In this document: piece by piece, positions 52,465-60,515 of the stretch
How positions within the stretch are numbered: the stretch's first letter is position 1
Layout of the letters: the number at the start of each line of letters is the position of its first letter
Assembly: GCF_000420645.1 (NCBI RefSeq)
Contig: NZ_ATVI01000008.1
Coordinates: forward strand, 124,001 to 188,000
DNA length: 64,000 nt
Direction: 5' to 3'
Origin: Nevskia ramosa DSM 11499
Lineage (GTDB): Bacteria > Pseudomonadota > Gammaproteobacteria > Nevskiales > Nevskiaceae
Notes under the pieces: model-generated
Seen by the model: only the letters and a program-made list of their open reading frames with translations
The model's database searches: none
What the model was told of the DNA's origin: nothing
Program-made: the position numbers and the translations under genes

Positions 52465-52491
52465 GCGTATTCAATATACGCAAAATTGCGT
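52465..52491. promoter_or_regulatory. Overlapping palindromes between merR and P450 genes, candidate operator
   Basis: GCGTAT...ATACGC (52465-52470 and 52476-52481) and ACGCAA-AA-TTGCGT (52478-52491) overlap. The AT-rich dyads stand out in GC-rich DNA, and they lie 20 nt before the MerR start and about 110 nt before the P450 start. Confidence 0.55.
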
Positions 52492-52599
52492 GTGTGAAAC
52501 CGGCGCGTTAACGTCGCTGCGCGGTTCGGGACTGCTTCTGCAGAAGGCAGCCGGAAACCGTTCCGACGCCGCCTGGCGTCCAGACAATGGAGGAGAACC

Positions 52600-53907
52600 A
52601 TGTCGAACGCACCGATCATTCCGGTCGAGCTGATTGCGCCCGCTTTCAATCCCGCCACCTTCGGCATCCGCGGCGCGCCGCATGCGCTGTTCACGCGGCT
52701 GCGCAAGGACTATCCGCTGGCGATCGCCGAAGTGCCGGGCTATGACCCGCACTGGATCGTCACCAAGTACGACGACATCCGCGAGATCACCCGGCAGGAC
52801 CACATCTTCCACAGCGCCGATCGCTCGAAGACGCTGGCTTCAAAGATCGCCGAGCAGCTGATGCGCCAGTACTCCGGCGGCCTGCCGACGATCTTCAAGA
52901 CGCTGGTGCACATGGACGATCCGGAGCACGCCGAGCATCGCGCCGTGACCCAGCCGCATTTCTATCCGCAGGCGATCGCCAAGGTCGAGCCGATGGTGCG
53001 GGACATGGCGCGCAGCTACATCACCGCGTTCCTGGCCAAGGGCGCACAGAACGACAACACCGGCGACTTCGCTACCGAGTTGGCATTCCCGTATCCAGCC
53101 GAGGTGGTGCTGACCCTGATCGGCGTGCCGAAGCAGGATCACAGGAAGATGCTCGATCTGACCCACTGGCTGTTCTGCTACGCCGATCCGGACCTGTGCC
53201 GGCCGGGCGCGAACATCACCGACCCGGCCGAGATCATCAAGACCTGGGACATCGTCTACAACGAGTTCAAGGCCTATTACGAATCGATGATCGCCGAGCG
53301 CCAGCAGTGCCCGGTCGACGATCTGACCTCGGCGATCGCCAACGGCAAGATCGGCGGCTGCCCGATGACCGAGCGCAACATGATCAGCTACCTGGTGATC
53401 GCCTCCACCGCCGGCCACGACACCACCTCGGCAACCACCGCCACCGGCATGTGGGTGCTCGCCGAAAACCCGGACCTGCTGCAGCGGTTGAAGGCCGATC
53501 CGGCGCTGATCCCCGGTTTCGTCGAGGAAACCATCCGCTGGACCAGCCCGGTGCAGCAGTTCATCCGCTCGGCCACCGAGGACTACACGCTGCGCGGCCA
53601 GCAGATCAAGAAAGGCGATCTGCTGTACCTGTCGTACATCTCCGGCAACCGCGACGAGGACGTGTTCAAGGACCCGTTCACCTTCGATCCGGCTCGCTCG
53701 CCGAATCGCCACGTCGGCTTCGGCTACGGGCCGCACATCTGCCTCGGCCAGCATCTGGCCCGGCTGGAAATGAAGGTGCTCTGGGAAGAACTGATTCCGC
53801 GCCTGGCGTCGGTGAGCATGGCGGGCGAGGGCCGGATGACCGAATCCGAATTCGTCACCGGGCCGAAGTCGGTGCCGATCCGCTACACGCTCGAAACCAC
53901 GCACTGA
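52600..53907 (+). CDS. Cytochrome P450 (second in window)
   Basis: A 435-residue soluble P450. The I-helix AGHDTTSATTATG is near residue 268, the K-helix EETIRW near 307, and the heme motif FGYGPHICLGQHLARLEMK has its Cys near 381. The early text DDPEHAEHRAVTQPHF is typical C-helix sequence. An AGGAG site precedes ATG 52600. A rubredoxin-like frame follows within 15 nt, an unusual but known redox neighbour, and a MerR gene is divergent. The substrate is not evident; the gene is only distantly similar to the P450 at 14961. Confidence 0.92.
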   Translation: MSNAPIIPVELIAPAFNPATFGIRGAPHALFTRLRKDYPLAIAEVPGYDPHWIVTKYDDIREITRQDHIFHSADRSKTLASKIAEQLMRQYSGGLPTIFKTLVHMDDPEHAEHRAVTQPHFYPQAIAKVEPMVRDMARSYITAFLAKGAQNDNTGDFATELAFPYPAEVVLTLIGVPKQDHRKMLDLTHWLFCYADPDLCRPGANITDPAEIIKTWDIVYNEFKAYYESMIAERQQCPVDDLTSAIANGKIGGCPMTERNMISYLVIASTAGHDTTSATTATGMWVLAENPDLLQRLKADPALIPGFVEETIRWTSPVQQFIRSATEDYTLRGQQIKKGDLLYLSYISGNRDEDVFKDPFTFDPARSPNRHVGFGYGPHICLGQHLARLEMKVLWEELIPRLASVSMAGEGRMTESEFVTGPKSVPIRYTLETTH

Positions 53908-53921
53908 GGATGCCGCGATGA

Positions 53922-54104
53922 CTGCCACTCAACAAGCCGTATCGCAAGTTCCAGTGCGTGCTCTGCGGCGAAATCTACGACGAAGCGCTGGGCGTGCCGG
54001 AGTTCGACATCGCGCCGGGCACGCGCTGGGAAGACGTGCCCGAGGACTGGCTGTGCATGGCCTGCGGCGCACCGAAATCCGAGTACGTGCTGCTCGAAGA
54101 CTGA
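53922..54104 (+). CDS. Rubredoxin, intact coding frame but no ordinary start codon
   Basis: The frame encodes a complete rubredoxin: KFQCVLCGEIYDEALGVPEF with the first Cys pair and DWLCMACGAPKSEYVLLED with the second. Family spacing is intact. An in-frame TGA is at 53919-53921, so the only frame entry before the first Cys is CTG at 53922. The well-placed ATG at 53918, with GAGGA 7 nt upstream, is in a different frame and would give an Arg-rich junk product. Either CTG is used, or one base is wrong or lost near the start (removing the A at 53921 gives ATG-CTG-CCA in frame). It likely gives electrons to the P450 or another oxygenase. Confidence 0.75.
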   Translation: MPLNKPYRKFQCVLCGEIYDEALGVPEFDIAPGTRWEDVPEDWLCMACGAPKSEYVLLED

Positions 54105-54146
54105 GTGGCGCATCATCCGGATCCCGATGCTGACTGGAGCAAGCTG

Positions 54147-54560
54147 ATGAAGGCTTTTCGCGTTGTCGTACGTGCACTCGCCGTGCTGGCGCTGCTCACC
54201 GGCGCAGTCGATGTACTGATCGGCCTGCCGGGCCAGCAGAAGATCGGCGCGGCTCTGGCCGAGGGTTACACCGATCCCTTGCTGAACAGCCAGCTGCGCT
54301 ACCTCGGCGCCGTCTGGTTCGGCTTCGGCGTGCTGCTCTGGCATTGCCTGGGCGATCTGCCGAAGTACGCCAGCATCGTTCGCGGCGCTTTCATCATCGT
54401 GTTCATCGGTGGGCTGGGGCGCGTGGCCTCGGTGTTCCAGTTCGGCTTTCCGCCGTCCGACCTCGGCCGCAACTTCGTGATCCTCGCCACCGCGATCGAG
54501 ATTGTCGGCATGCCGGTGTTGCTGGTGTGGATGCGGAGCTTGTTGCCGCGTACCACCTGA
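54147..54560 (+). CDS. DUF4345-family small membrane protein
   Basis: A 137-residue protein with four predicted helices (VVVRALAVLALLTGAVDVLIGL, YLGAVWFGFGVLLWHCLGDL, GAFIIVFIGGLGRVASVFQFG and FVILATAIEIVGMPVLLVWM). It has the LRYLGAVWFGFGVLLW and GGLGRVASVFQFG text of DUF4345. ATG 54147 is preferred because GGAG lies ~8 nt upstream; an in-frame GTG at 54105 overlaps the rubredoxin end. The function is unknown. It probably belongs to the P450-rubredoxin transcript. Confidence 0.8.
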   Translation: MKAFRVVVRALAVLALLTGAVDVLIGLPGQQKIGAALAEGYTDPLLNSQLRYLGAVWFGFGVLLWHCLGDLPKYASIVRGAFIIVFIGGLGRVASVFQFGFPPSDLGRNFVILATAIEIVGMPVLLVWMRSLLPRTT

Positions 54561-54572
54561 AAAACAGTTCCG

Positions 54573-54653
54573 TCATGCCCGCGAAGGCGGGCATCCAGTC
54601 TGGGCCGTAGCGCGTCGTATCAGAACCGGATTCCCGCCTGCGCGGGAATGACA
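54573..54653 (+). repeat. Paired REP-like palindrome, copy 2
   Basis: The same outer hairpins as at 42209: GTCATGCCCGCGAAGGCGGG on the left and CCCGCCTGCGCGGGAATGAC on the right, same orientation. The central 25-30 bases differ from copy 1. Confidence 0.85.
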
Positions 54654-54711
54654 GAAATTCGCTTCAGAAAAACTTCGCAAAGCAGCGACGGAATCCCCAC
54701 GCAGCCCCGTT

Positions 54712-54777
54712 GAAGGTTCACAGGCCAGAGCCAGACCCAATGCCGGGCTGGCTCTGGCCGTTCCCTCGTGAACCTTC
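54712..54777 (+). promoter_or_regulatory. Large nested hairpin abutting the start codon of the NHL lipoprotein gene
   Basis: GAAGGTTCAC (54712-54721) pairs with GTGAACCTTC (54768-54777), and GGCCAGAGCCAG (54723-54734) with CTGGCTCTGGCC (54748-54759); CCC/GGG adds an inner stem. The outer stem ends directly before ATG 54778. It could sequester the start, act as a terminator for the upstream unit, or be a mobile palindrome. Confidence 0.75.
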
Positions 54778-56004
54778 ATGGAGTTGCCTCGCATGCCTCT
54801 GCCTTCGCTGCGTCTGCTGGATCGTCGTCGTCCTTCGTCGTACCTGCGGCCGCTGCTGAGCGTGGTGCTCGGCGCCACCCTGGCCGCCTGCGGTGGCGGT
54901 GGCAGCAGCAGTGACGATCTGGAACTGATCAGCGCCACCAACGTCATCGGCCAGGCCGATTACGTGTCGGGCAGCGCCAACCGCGCCACCAGCGTCTCGG
55001 CGCTCGGTCTGGCCCAGCCGCTCGGCGGCATCGCCACCGACGGCACCAACTTCTTCATCGCCGACTACGGCAATCACCGCGTGCTCGGCTACGCCAGCGT
55101 GCCGGGCCCGACGACGCCGGCGCTGTTCGTGCTCGGCCAGGAATCGTTCACCGGCAATCTGCCCGGCACCGGGCCGACGCGGCTGGCGCTGCCGGCCAGC
55201 GTGTCGATCGTCGATGGTCGCCTGATCGTCGCCGATGCCGGCAACAATCGCGTGCTGATCTGGAACACGCTGCCGGTCGGCAATGTCGCGCCTGACGTGG
55301 TTGTCGGGCAGCTCGATCTGAACACCGATGATCCCGGTACGGCGGCGGACAAGCTGTCGTTTCCGGTCGCCGCGACGATCGCCAACAACCGCCTGATCGT
55401 CTCCGATCAGGACAACAACCGGGTGCTGATCTGGAACACCGTGCCGACCGCCAACGGCACGCCAGCCGATGTCGTGCTCGGCCAGACCGATTTCACCGGC
55501 AGCAGCGCCCGCGACGAGGAAGACGGCCTGACCACGCCGTCCGGCATCTGGAGTGATGGCTTCCGCCTGCTGGTCGCCGATTCGGGCAACAACCGCGTGA
55601 TGCTGTGGACGCAGCTGCCGCGCACCAGCGGTGCCGATGCCAGCTTCGTGATCGGCCAGAGCGATTTCTCGCGGATCACCGCCGGCGTTGGCCAGGGCTC
55701 GCTGCGCACGCCGTCCGGCGTCGCTTCCGATGGCACCCGGATCTGGATCGCCGACTCCGGTAACAACCGCGTGCTGGAATTCGACGCCTTCCCGATCGCC
55801 AGCGGCGCGCTGGCCACCGACATCTACGGCCAGGATCGCGACAGCTTCACCAACCGCACGCCGAACGACGACAACCAGGACGCGGTCACCGACAGCACGC
55901 CGAGCGCGCGCACCCTGTCCTCGCCGACCGGCGTCAGCGTGTTCGCCAACACCCTGTACGTGGTCGATCGCAACAACCATCGGGTTCTGGCGTTCCCTGG
56001 TTGA
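54778..56004 (+). CDS. NHL-repeat lipoprotein (beta-propeller)
   Basis: A 408-residue predicted lipoprotein. The signal part ends in lipobox LAAC, then a Gly/Ser tract. Five to six NHL-type repeats follow, each with a core such as IADYGNHRVLGY, VADAGNNRVLIWN, VSDQDNNRVLIWN, VADSGNNRVMLW, IADSGNNRVLEF and VVDRNNHRVLAF, spaced about 55-65 residues. This forms a beta-propeller for protein or ligand binding. Ribosome-site sequence is poor for ATG 54778; ATG 54793 is an alternative. The next gene's ATG overlaps the stop. Confidence 0.85.
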   Translation: MELPRMPLPSLRLLDRRRPSSYLRPLLSVVLGATLAACGGGGSSSDDLELISATNVIGQADYVSGSANRATSVSALGLAQPLGGIATDGTNFFIADYGNHRVLGYASVPGPTTPALFVLGQESFTGNLPGTGPTRLALPASVSIVDGRLIVADAGNNRVLIWNTLPVGNVAPDVVVGQLDLNTDDPGTAADKLSFPVAATIANNRLIVSDQDNNRVLIWNTVPTANGTPADVVLGQTDFTGSSARDEEDGLTTPSGIWSDGFRLLVADSGNNRVMLWTQLPRTSGADASFVIGQSDFSRITAGVGQGSLRTPSGVASDGTRIWIADSGNNRVLEFDAFPIASGALATDIYGQDRDSFTNRTPNDDNQDAVTDSTPSARTLSSPTGVSVFANTLYVVDRNNHRVLAFPG

Positions 56005-57278
56005 TGACTGGGCTCATGCGATCCCAGTATTGGAGGTGGCTGCTGGCGGCGTCCGCCGGCCTGCTGACGGCCTGCGGCGGCGCATCGCTCGACGTCGGCA
56101 CCGGCACGGGGCCGACCGGGCTGTACATCGCCTATGGCGTGCGCAGCAGCGCGTTCGAGATTCCCGAATGCCTGGCGACGCAGGCGACGGCGATCCTGCA
56201 GTTCGGCGGTGATGAATCGAGCAATGGCGATTTCACCAGTCGCGTGGTCTGGCACTCGAACGCGCCGGATATTCTCTACGTGGCCGATGGCATCAACGCC
56301 GGCCCGGACGGCATCCTGCTGGCGGCCGGCACGCTCGTCGGCCTGAAGCCCGGGCAGGCGCAGCTGTCGGCGACCTTCTCGAGCTTCACCGCCACCGCCA
56401 GCGTCGAGATTCGCGCGCTGGACAGCGCCCGCATCGATCCGCAGCTGACCGACATCACCGAACGTCTGGCCCAGCCGTTCCATCTGCTGCTGCGGCCGAC
56501 TGCCGAAAGCCCCGAGCAGGACGAAACCAGTTCGGTGGTGTGGTCGTTCGCGCGGCCGACGGCGAGTGCGGCGGTAGAGTCGACCACCGGCATCGTCACC
56601 GCGAACTCGGCGAGCAGCGATGCCATCGAACTGCGCGCCCGGCTGCTCGGCTGCGGCCGCGAATACGGCCTGCCGTTGCGGGTCTCGACGCCACGCAATC
56701 TGAGAGTCGATTACGAACAGGGCAGCGAACTGCGTCTGCCAGTGGGCTACAGCGAAGCGCTGAGCGTCTACGCCGAGTTCGCGACCGAGGGCAGCATCGC
56801 CCAGAACCTCAGCACCCTGGTCGAGATCGACGGGCTCGACGACGATCGCCTGAGCATCACGCCCGGCACCGACGCGCTGTACGTGCAGGCGCTGGACACG
56901 ATCGCCGATACCGGTTTCACGCTGCGGCTCCCGGATCGCAGCCTGAGCGTCGCCAGCAAGCGTTGGCAGACCACCGACGCCGAACTGCTGAGCTTTGTCC
57001 TGAGCCCGGATACGCTGAACGTGATCTATCCAGCCACCGGCCAGTTCACAGCGGTGGGTCTGTTCGATGACGGCGTCAGCCGGCCGGTGAGCCGGCACGT
57101 GGCCTGGAGCAGCGATGACACGGCGGTGGTGTTCGCCACCGGCCTGGTCGACGACGCGGGCAAGGTCACCGTGCCGAATTCCGAGGTGACCACCACGGTC
57201 ACCGCGACGATCGCCGCCGCGGTCGACGACGCCAGCGAATTCGCCGTGCTGCGCGGCTATCCGGCCGGGACCAAGTGA
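56004..57278 (+). CDS. Lipoprotein with Ig-like (BIG2-type) repeats
   Basis: A 424-residue predicted lipoprotein with lipobox LTAC after a short hydrophobic segment. Mature sequence shows Ig-like strands such as VVWHSNAPDILYVADG, LVGLKPGQAQLSATFSSFTATASVEI and RHVAWSSDDTAVVFATGLVDDAGKVTV, the pattern of bacterial Ig-like group 2 domains, at residues ~75-130 and ~350-420. The start overlaps the previous stop (TGATG). It is probably exposed at the cell surface or in the periplasm with its operon neighbours. No enzymatic motif is visible. Confidence 0.75.
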   Translation: MTGLMRSQYWRWLLAASAGLLTACGGASLDVGTGTGPTGLYIAYGVRSSAFEIPECLATQATAILQFGGDESSNGDFTSRVVWHSNAPDILYVADGINAGPDGILLAAGTLVGLKPGQAQLSATFSSFTATASVEIRALDSARIDPQLTDITERLAQPFHLLLRPTAESPEQDETSSVVWSFARPTASAAVESTTGIVTANSASSDAIELRARLLGCGREYGLPLRVSTPRNLRVDYEQGSELRLPVGYSEALSVYAEFATEGSIAQNLSTLVEIDGLDDDRLSITPGTDALYVQALDTIADTGFTLRLPDRSLSVASKRWQTTDAELLSFVLSPDTLNVIYPATGQFTAVGLFDDGVSRPVSRHVAWSSDDTAVVFATGLVDDAGKVTVPNSEVTTTVTATIAAAVDDASEFAVLRGYPAGTK

Positions 57279-57802
57279 TGCGCGCCACGCTCACCCTGAT
57301 GCTGAGCTTGCTGCTGCTCGGCGGCTGCCAGCGTCACACGAGCCTGGACCTGTCGCTGAGCGTGCAGGGCAGCCTTGCCGAAAGTCACTTGCTGGTGCGG
57401 CCGGTCGCCGTCGAACTGCTCGATCCCTATGGCCGGCTGCATCGGCTGCGGCTGCGCGATGCGGCCCAGATCGATCTGTCTGCGCCGCAGGCTCGGAGCG
57501 CGCCCTTGCATCTGGCGCTGCGCGGCCGCGTTCAGCCGGGCCACTATGTCGGCCTGCGTCTGGTGTTTGCCGACAGTGCCTGGCTGGAGGCGGCGAACGG
57601 CTCGCGCCAGCCGCTGAAGGTCGATGCTCGCGGGCCGTTCGCACCGCTCGATGTCCAGCTGTCCGCGCGTGGCCGGCAGCGGCTGACGGCGCAGATCGAT
57701 CTGCCGGCGTCGGTGCCGCCGCGAGGCGTGTTTCACGAGCGGTCGAGCTTCCTGCCGGTGCTGAGCGTGTCGACCGAGCAGTCGTCCGCCGACAGTCGAT
57801 GA
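57278..57802 (+). CDS. Small lipoprotein, DUF4382-like
   Basis: A 174-residue lipoprotein with lipobox LGGC near residue 17. The mature part has VAVELLDPYGRLHRLRLRDAAQIDLSAP and RVQPGHYVGLRLVFADSAWLEAANG, recalling DUF4382 domains (PGxYxxIRL). Its ATG overlaps the stop of the previous gene and it is followed after 7 nt by the ECF sigma gene. The assignment to DUF4382 is tentative. Confidence 0.65.
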   Translation: MRATLTLMLSLLLLGGCQRHTSLDLSLSVQGSLAESHLLVRPVAVELLDPYGRLHRLRLRDAAQIDLSAPQARSAPLHLALRGRVQPGHYVGLRLVFADSAWLEAANGSRQPLKVDARGPFAPLDVQLSARGRQRLTAQIDLPASVPPRGVFHERSSFLPVLSVSTEQSSADSR

Positions 57803-57809
57803 TCCGACG

Positions 57810-58472
57810 ATGGCGAACTGTGCCACCGGTTTCGAGGTCTGCCTTCAGAGGCCGGAGCCCCGGTCCTCCTTGCAGCCCGCATCGATGATGGCCCTGTTAT
57901 CGCCCCCAGCCTTTGATGATGCGGATCTCGCCGATGTCGTGCTGGCCGGCGCGGGCGATCGGCTGGCGTTCGCAAGAATCGTCGGCCGCAATATCGATGC
58001 GCTGATCCGCTTCGCCGAGCGCATGCTCGGCAGTCGCGCCGAAGCCGAAGACGTTGTCCAGGACGTCTTCCTGCGCGCCTGGAAGCAGACCGCGAACTGG
58101 CGCAGCGGCGAAGCCCGGTTCTCCACCTGGCTGCATCGGGTGGCGATGACCCGCTGCATCGACCGCGTTCGTGGCCGCCGCGAAACTTCGCTGGACGACA
58201 TCTCGCTGCTGGCGTCGTCCGATATGCCGCCCGATCACGGCCTGCAGCAGCAGTCCGTGGCACAGCGCGTGCAGCTGGCGCTGGCCGGTCTCGCCGAGCG
58301 CCAGCGGGCGGCGGTTATCCTGTGCCACTACGAGGAGATGACCAACATCGAAGCCGCAGCCACCCTGGAGATTTCCGTCGATGCGCTGGAGTCGCTGCTG
58401 GCTCGCGGCCGCCGCGCGCTGCGTGCGGCCCTGTTGCCGGAGCGCCAGTCGCTGATCGGAGATCTGACATGA
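57810..58472 (+). CDS. ECF-type RNA polymerase sigma factor
   Basis: A 220-residue sigma factor. Region 2 is ALIRFAERMLGSRAEAEDVVQDVFLRAWK and WLHRVAMTRCIDRVRGRR (~60-125). Region 4 is LAGLAERQRAAVILCHYEEMTNIEAAATLEISVDALESLLARGRRAL (~160-205). The N-terminus is uncertain: ATG 57810 is given, but ATG 57885 (MMALLSP) would give a more usual length of 195. It is followed by an overlapping gene for a likely anti-sigma factor and then a metal-sensor-like protein. Confidence 0.9.
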   Translation: MANCATGFEVCLQRPEPRSSLQPASMMALLSPPAFDDADLADVVLAGAGDRLAFARIVGRNIDALIRFAERMLGSRAEAEDVVQDVFLRAWKQTANWRSGEARFSTWLHRVAMTRCIDRVRGRRETSLDDISLLASSDMPPDHGLQQQSVAQRVQLALAGLAERQRAAVILCHYEEMTNIEAAATLEISVDALESLLARGRRALRAALLPERQSLIGDLT

Positions 58473-58954
58473 GCTCTGCCATGAACCTGGAACGATTTGC
58501 CGTCATCGTCGACGCCTATGGCGCTGACCCGTGCCGTTGGCCGGCGGCCGAGCGCGATGCTGCGCAGCGCTTCGCCGCCAGCGATGCGCAGGCCGCCGTG
58601 CTGCTCGCCGACGCGCTGGCGCTCGATGCCAGTCTCGACGCCTTGCCGATTCCCGAACCCGCAGGTGCGGCGCTGCGCCGTACAGCGATGCCGTTGCCGA
58701 TCTCGGTCCGCCCCGCTATCCATTCGGGACGCTGGCAGGAACTGCTGGCCCTGCTCGGTGGCTGGCGTCTGGCACTGCCGGCGATGGCCGTGGCGCTGAT
58801 CGTCGGCGTCAACGTCGGCTCGCATGCCGATCTCGGCAACTGGACTGCAAACGCGGCAACCCAGACTCAAACGGCGAGCGCCAGCAGCAACACGCTGGCC
58901 GCCCCCGGCTTCGCCGAATCCCTGATGCTTGATCTGGAGAGCAGCACGCCATGA
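58469..58954 (+). CDS. Putative anti-sigma factor, one membrane helix
   Basis: A 161-residue protein overlapping the sigma gene stop (ATGA). The N-terminal cytoplasmic part (~1-75) has the text RFAVIVDAYGADPCRWPAAERDAAQRFAA seen in small sigma-regulating proteins. One membrane helix (WRLALPAMAVALIVGVNVG, ~100-120) and a short periplasmic tail follow. The position and topology fit an anti-sigma factor. No zinc motif (HxxxCxxC) is present. Confidence 0.7.
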   Translation: MSSAMNLERFAVIVDAYGADPCRWPAAERDAAQRFAASDAQAAVLLADALALDASLDALPIPEPAGAALRRTAMPLPISVRPAIHSGRWQELLALLGGWRLALPAMAVALIVGVNVGSHADLGNWTANAATQTQTASASSNTLAAPGFAESLMLDLESSTP

Positions 58955-59523
58955 CCTCCGCCATGAACGGCGACCCGCCGCGCAAGCGCAACAACTGGCT
59001 GATTGCCTCGGTCGCCCTGAATCTGTTTCTGCTCGGCGGCATTGCCGGTGCCGTGCTGCTCGGCCCGCCGCGCGGGCCATTCGGCGAGCGCGGCTTTCCA
59101 CCGGAAGGCTTCGGCCCGGCCCGGATGCTGTCGCCCGCCGGCCGCGAACAGCTGCACAAGCTGCATCAGGAAGATCGGGAAACGCTACGGCCGCAACTCG
59201 AGGCGCTGCACAGCGCGCGGATGGCGATGACCAGCGCTTTCGGCTCCGAGCCGTTCGATCGCGCGGCCTTCGACGTCGCTCAGAAGCAGATGGAAACCGC
59301 CGAGCAGGGCCTCGCCACGGCCATGGGTCAACGGGTGATCAGGCTGGCGGAAACACTGTCGGCCGACGACCGCAAGGCCTTCGCGAAAGCAATGGGCCGC
59401 TTGCCGATGGGGCCGCCTGGCATGGCCGGTGGCGGACCGCCCGGCATCGGCGGCGGCGAGTTCAGGCTACGCGGGCCGATGTCGCCAGACGCACCGGATA
59501 TGCCGCCACCGCCAAGAGACTGA
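58951..59523 (+). CDS. Periplasmic heavy-metal-sensor-like protein (CnrX/Spy type)
   Basis: A 190-residue membrane-anchored protein. The N-terminal helix is NNWLIASVALNLFLLGGIAGAVLL. Next comes a helical hairpin domain with LHKLHQEDRETLRPQLEALHSARMAM and FDVAQKQMETAEQGLATAMGQRVIRLAETLSADDRKAFAKAMG, the Metal_resist/CnrX-like pattern. A Pro/Gly/Met-rich tail closes it. Its start overlaps the anti-sigma gene (ATGA). The sigma, anti-sigma, sensor set mirrors CnrH/CnrY/CnrX; the signal could be metal or envelope stress. Confidence 0.82.
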   Translation: MTSAMNGDPPRKRNNWLIASVALNLFLLGGIAGAVLLGPPRGPFGERGFPPEGFGPARMLSPAGREQLHKLHQEDRETLRPQLEALHSARMAMTSAFGSEPFDRAAFDVAQKQMETAEQGLATAMGQRVIRLAETLSADDRKAFAKAMGRLPMGPPGMAGGGPPGIGGGEFRLRGPMSPDAPDMPPPPRD

Positions 59524-59540
59524 GCCCGCCGTTCCCGAAG

Positions 59541-60515
59541 CTAGATCGCCGTCGCCCGCTTCAGCACATCGATCATGCCGCTGGCCTGATTGGCCGGCGG
59601 AATCACGCCATCGCGGATCAGCACCGCGTGCAGCTTCGGCAGATTCCAGTGCGGCGCCGACGGCATCAGATGATGCTCGAGGTGGTAGTGCTCGTGATGC
59701 GGCGCGAACAGCAGCTTCTCGAGCCAGTTTGCCGACGTGCTGCGCGCATGCAGCAGCGGATCGGTGGAATCCGGATCGTGCACGGCGGCGTGATCGGCAA
59801 GCACCCGGATGCGCATGGTCAGCGGGAATGGAATGACGAAAGCCAGCACCCATAGCGCATACAGCCAGCCGTGGCCGAGCGCGTACAACGGTGCCCAGAT
59901 CGCCAGCTGCCAGGCGATCGACCCCGCGCCGCCGTTGGCGATGAAGCGCTTGAAATAATCGGCGAAGCGCTGCGGCCGCTCGTAGGCCAGCTTTTCGACG
60001 ATGCCGTTCTGCTGGAACTTCCAGTAGCCCGAACTCATGCCGATGATGCCGATCAGGAACTTGATGCCACTCTGCCCGGACAGATCGCGCAGCAGCTTGC
60101 GGCGCAGATTCGCGCGGCTGACCGGATAGCGATCGACCATCACCCGATCCGGGTCATCCGGCGTGCCGGCCAGCCGGTGATGAGCCATGTGATAGGCGCG
60201 GTACATCGGCATGTTGTTGAAGTTCGGCAGCGCGCACAGATACTGGCCGATCCAGTCGTTGAGCCTGGCATTGGCGAACAGCGAGCGATGCGCGGTCTCG
60301 TGAGTCAGGATCGCCAGGCCGACATGGACGCCGCAGAGCATCAGGGTCGAGATCAGCCAGGTCAGCGGATGCGGCCAGGCGATGCTGATGGCGAACGCGG
60401 CGATCAGCAGGCCGTAATCCTTGGCGACCGACAGCGCGCCGCGCCCGTTCGAGCGCGCCTTGAACTGCTCGCGCAGTGCTGGATCGAGCACATAGCTTCG
60501 GGTGGCGGTGGTCAT
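59541..60515 (-). CDS. Fatty acid desaturase
   Basis: A 324-residue membrane desaturase. The three His boxes are LTHETAHRS near residue 71, AYHMAHHRL near 109 and HHEHYHLEHHLM near 274. They lie between predicted membrane helices and bind the di-iron centre. The substrate may be an acyl lipid or acyl-CoA. Its ATG (60515) overlaps the stop of the enoyl-CoA hydratase gene by 4 nt, so the two are coupled. It ends convergent with the metal-sensor gene. Confidence 0.9.
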   Translation of the reverse strand: MTTATRSYVLDPALREQFKARSNGRGALSVAKDYGLLIAAFAISIAWPHPLTWLISTLMLCGVHVGLAILTHETAHRSLFANARLNDWIGQYLCALPNFNNMPMYRAYHMAHHRLAGTPDDPDRVMVDRYPVSRANLRRKLLRDLSGQSGIKFLIGIIGMSSGYWKFQQNGIVEKLAYERPQRFADYFKRFIANGGAGSIAWQLAIWAPLYALGHGWLYALWVLAFVIPFPLTMRIRVLADHAAVHDPDSTDPLLHARSTSANWLEKLLFAPHHEHYHLEHHLMPSAPHWNLPKLHAVLIRDGVIPPANQASGMIDVLKRATAI

